Positions 63,870 to 64,000 of a DNA stretch of 64,000 nt are shown here, one piece after another. The translations under genes were made by a program, and so were the position numbers. Below the pieces are notes generated by a model. That model was given only the letters and a program-made list of their open reading frames with translations. It was not told the origin of the DNA and made no database searches. Numbering within the stretch: position 1 is the stretch's first letter; each line of letters starts with the position of its first letter. This DNA comes from Bradyrhizobium paxllaeri (GTDB taxonomy: Bacteria; Pseudomonadota; Alphaproteobacteria; Rhizobiales; Xanthobacteraceae): positions 7,224,501-7,288,500 of the forward strand of contig NZ_CP042968.1 of NCBI RefSeq assembly GCF_001693515.2, read 5' to 3'.

Positions 63870-64000
63870 ATGCTCGAACTAATCTCCTCAGAATCCCTGA
63901 CGGCACTATTCCAGGTCGTAATGATCGATCTGGTGCTTGCCGGCGACAATGCGATCGTCATCGGCCTTGCAGCCGCCGGCCTGCCCGAGGGCCAGCGCAA
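63870..64000 (+). CDS. TerC family membrane protein (YjbE-like), N-terminal fragment
   Basis: The first 43 codons lie in the window. LFQVVMIDLVLAGDNAIVIG is the TerC hallmark: the acidic D-L-V-L-A-G-D-N motif binds metal inside the membrane. YjbE/MntX-type relatives export manganese. The ATG at 63870 has GGAG eight bases before it; an in-frame ATG at 63837 would add 11 residues and has no site. A yybP-ykoY manganese riboswitch, common before such genes, is not apparent. Confidence 0.85.
   Translation, partial: MLELISSESLTALFQVVMIDLVLAGDNAIVIGLAAAGLPEGQR

Overview
The window reads as a GC-rich alphaproteobacterial chromosome segment, most probably Bradyrhizobium or a close relative in the Nitrobacteraceae. 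Grounds: a split proton-translocating transhydrogenase (three pnt genes) beside a tiny aa3-type cytochrome oxidase subunit IV, a PduO-type cobalamin adenosyltransferase upstream of etfB, two DUF465 genes, an rpsU with a Gly-rich tail, many LysR regulators, and short palindromic repeats of the kind scattered through Bradyrhizobium genomes. I see no rRNA, tRNA, CRISPR array, prophage or insertion sequence. Taxonomy is from recognition only.

Layout. 1-5.9 kb: etfB (partial), cobalamin adenosyltransferase and a HIG1-type membrane protein, then a YihY membrane protein, a histidine kinase/receiver protein, gluQ, an AlkA-like glycosylase and a LysR regulator. 6.1-13 kb: a catabolic run (nitronate monooxygenase-like enzyme, branched-chain-type solute-binding protein, acyl-CoA ligase, DUF2855 protein, flavin monooxygenase). 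13-19.6 kb: two small secreted DUF2380/DUF3280-like proteins, an NHL/PAL-type beta-propeller, LysR, SnoaL and LysE genes, and a frameshifted ClC chloride channel. 19.7-26.5 kb: HNH endonuclease, YcaC-like hydrolase with an SDR protein and divergent LysR regulator, DUF4336 protein with an overlapping 31-residue membrane ORF, a frameshifted acyl-CoA ligase and a trypsin-fold protein without its catalytic triad. 26.6-33 kb: esterase, DsbA, TauE/SafE, two hot-dog thioesterases divergent from a TetR regulator over twin operators, and an AbrB-type membrane protein. 33-42 kb: a spermidine/putrescine-type ABC transporter without its binding protein, a frameshifted TPR gene, an adenylate cyclase, glpD, and a frameshifted ABC-F ATPase behind an elaborate leader. 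42-50 kb: a PAS-GGDEF-EAL protein, an LhgO-like oxidase, small genes, a diguanylate cyclase and purEK. 50-64 kb: aqpZ, rpsU, a TPR lipoprotein, a low-complexity membrane protein, cupin, calcium/proton antiporter, hydrolase, pnt operon, cox subunit IV, an AbrB/Doc toxin-antitoxin pair, a dioxygenase, pepF, an XRE two-gene unit and the start of a TerC gene.

The strongest candidate for an undescribed system is the ABC-F leader (41700-41942, minus strand). A 23-codon ORF with a strong Shine-Dalgarno is followed by three overlapping, mutually exclusive RNA helices, the last of which hides the ABC-F ribosome-binding site. This is the logic of ermC-type translational attenuation. Other notable points are four genes each broken by one indel in an otherwise intact frame, an enzyme pair (S1C protease fold and SDR) that has lost its catalytic residues, and several clean palindromic operators placed next to the regulators that probably bind them.
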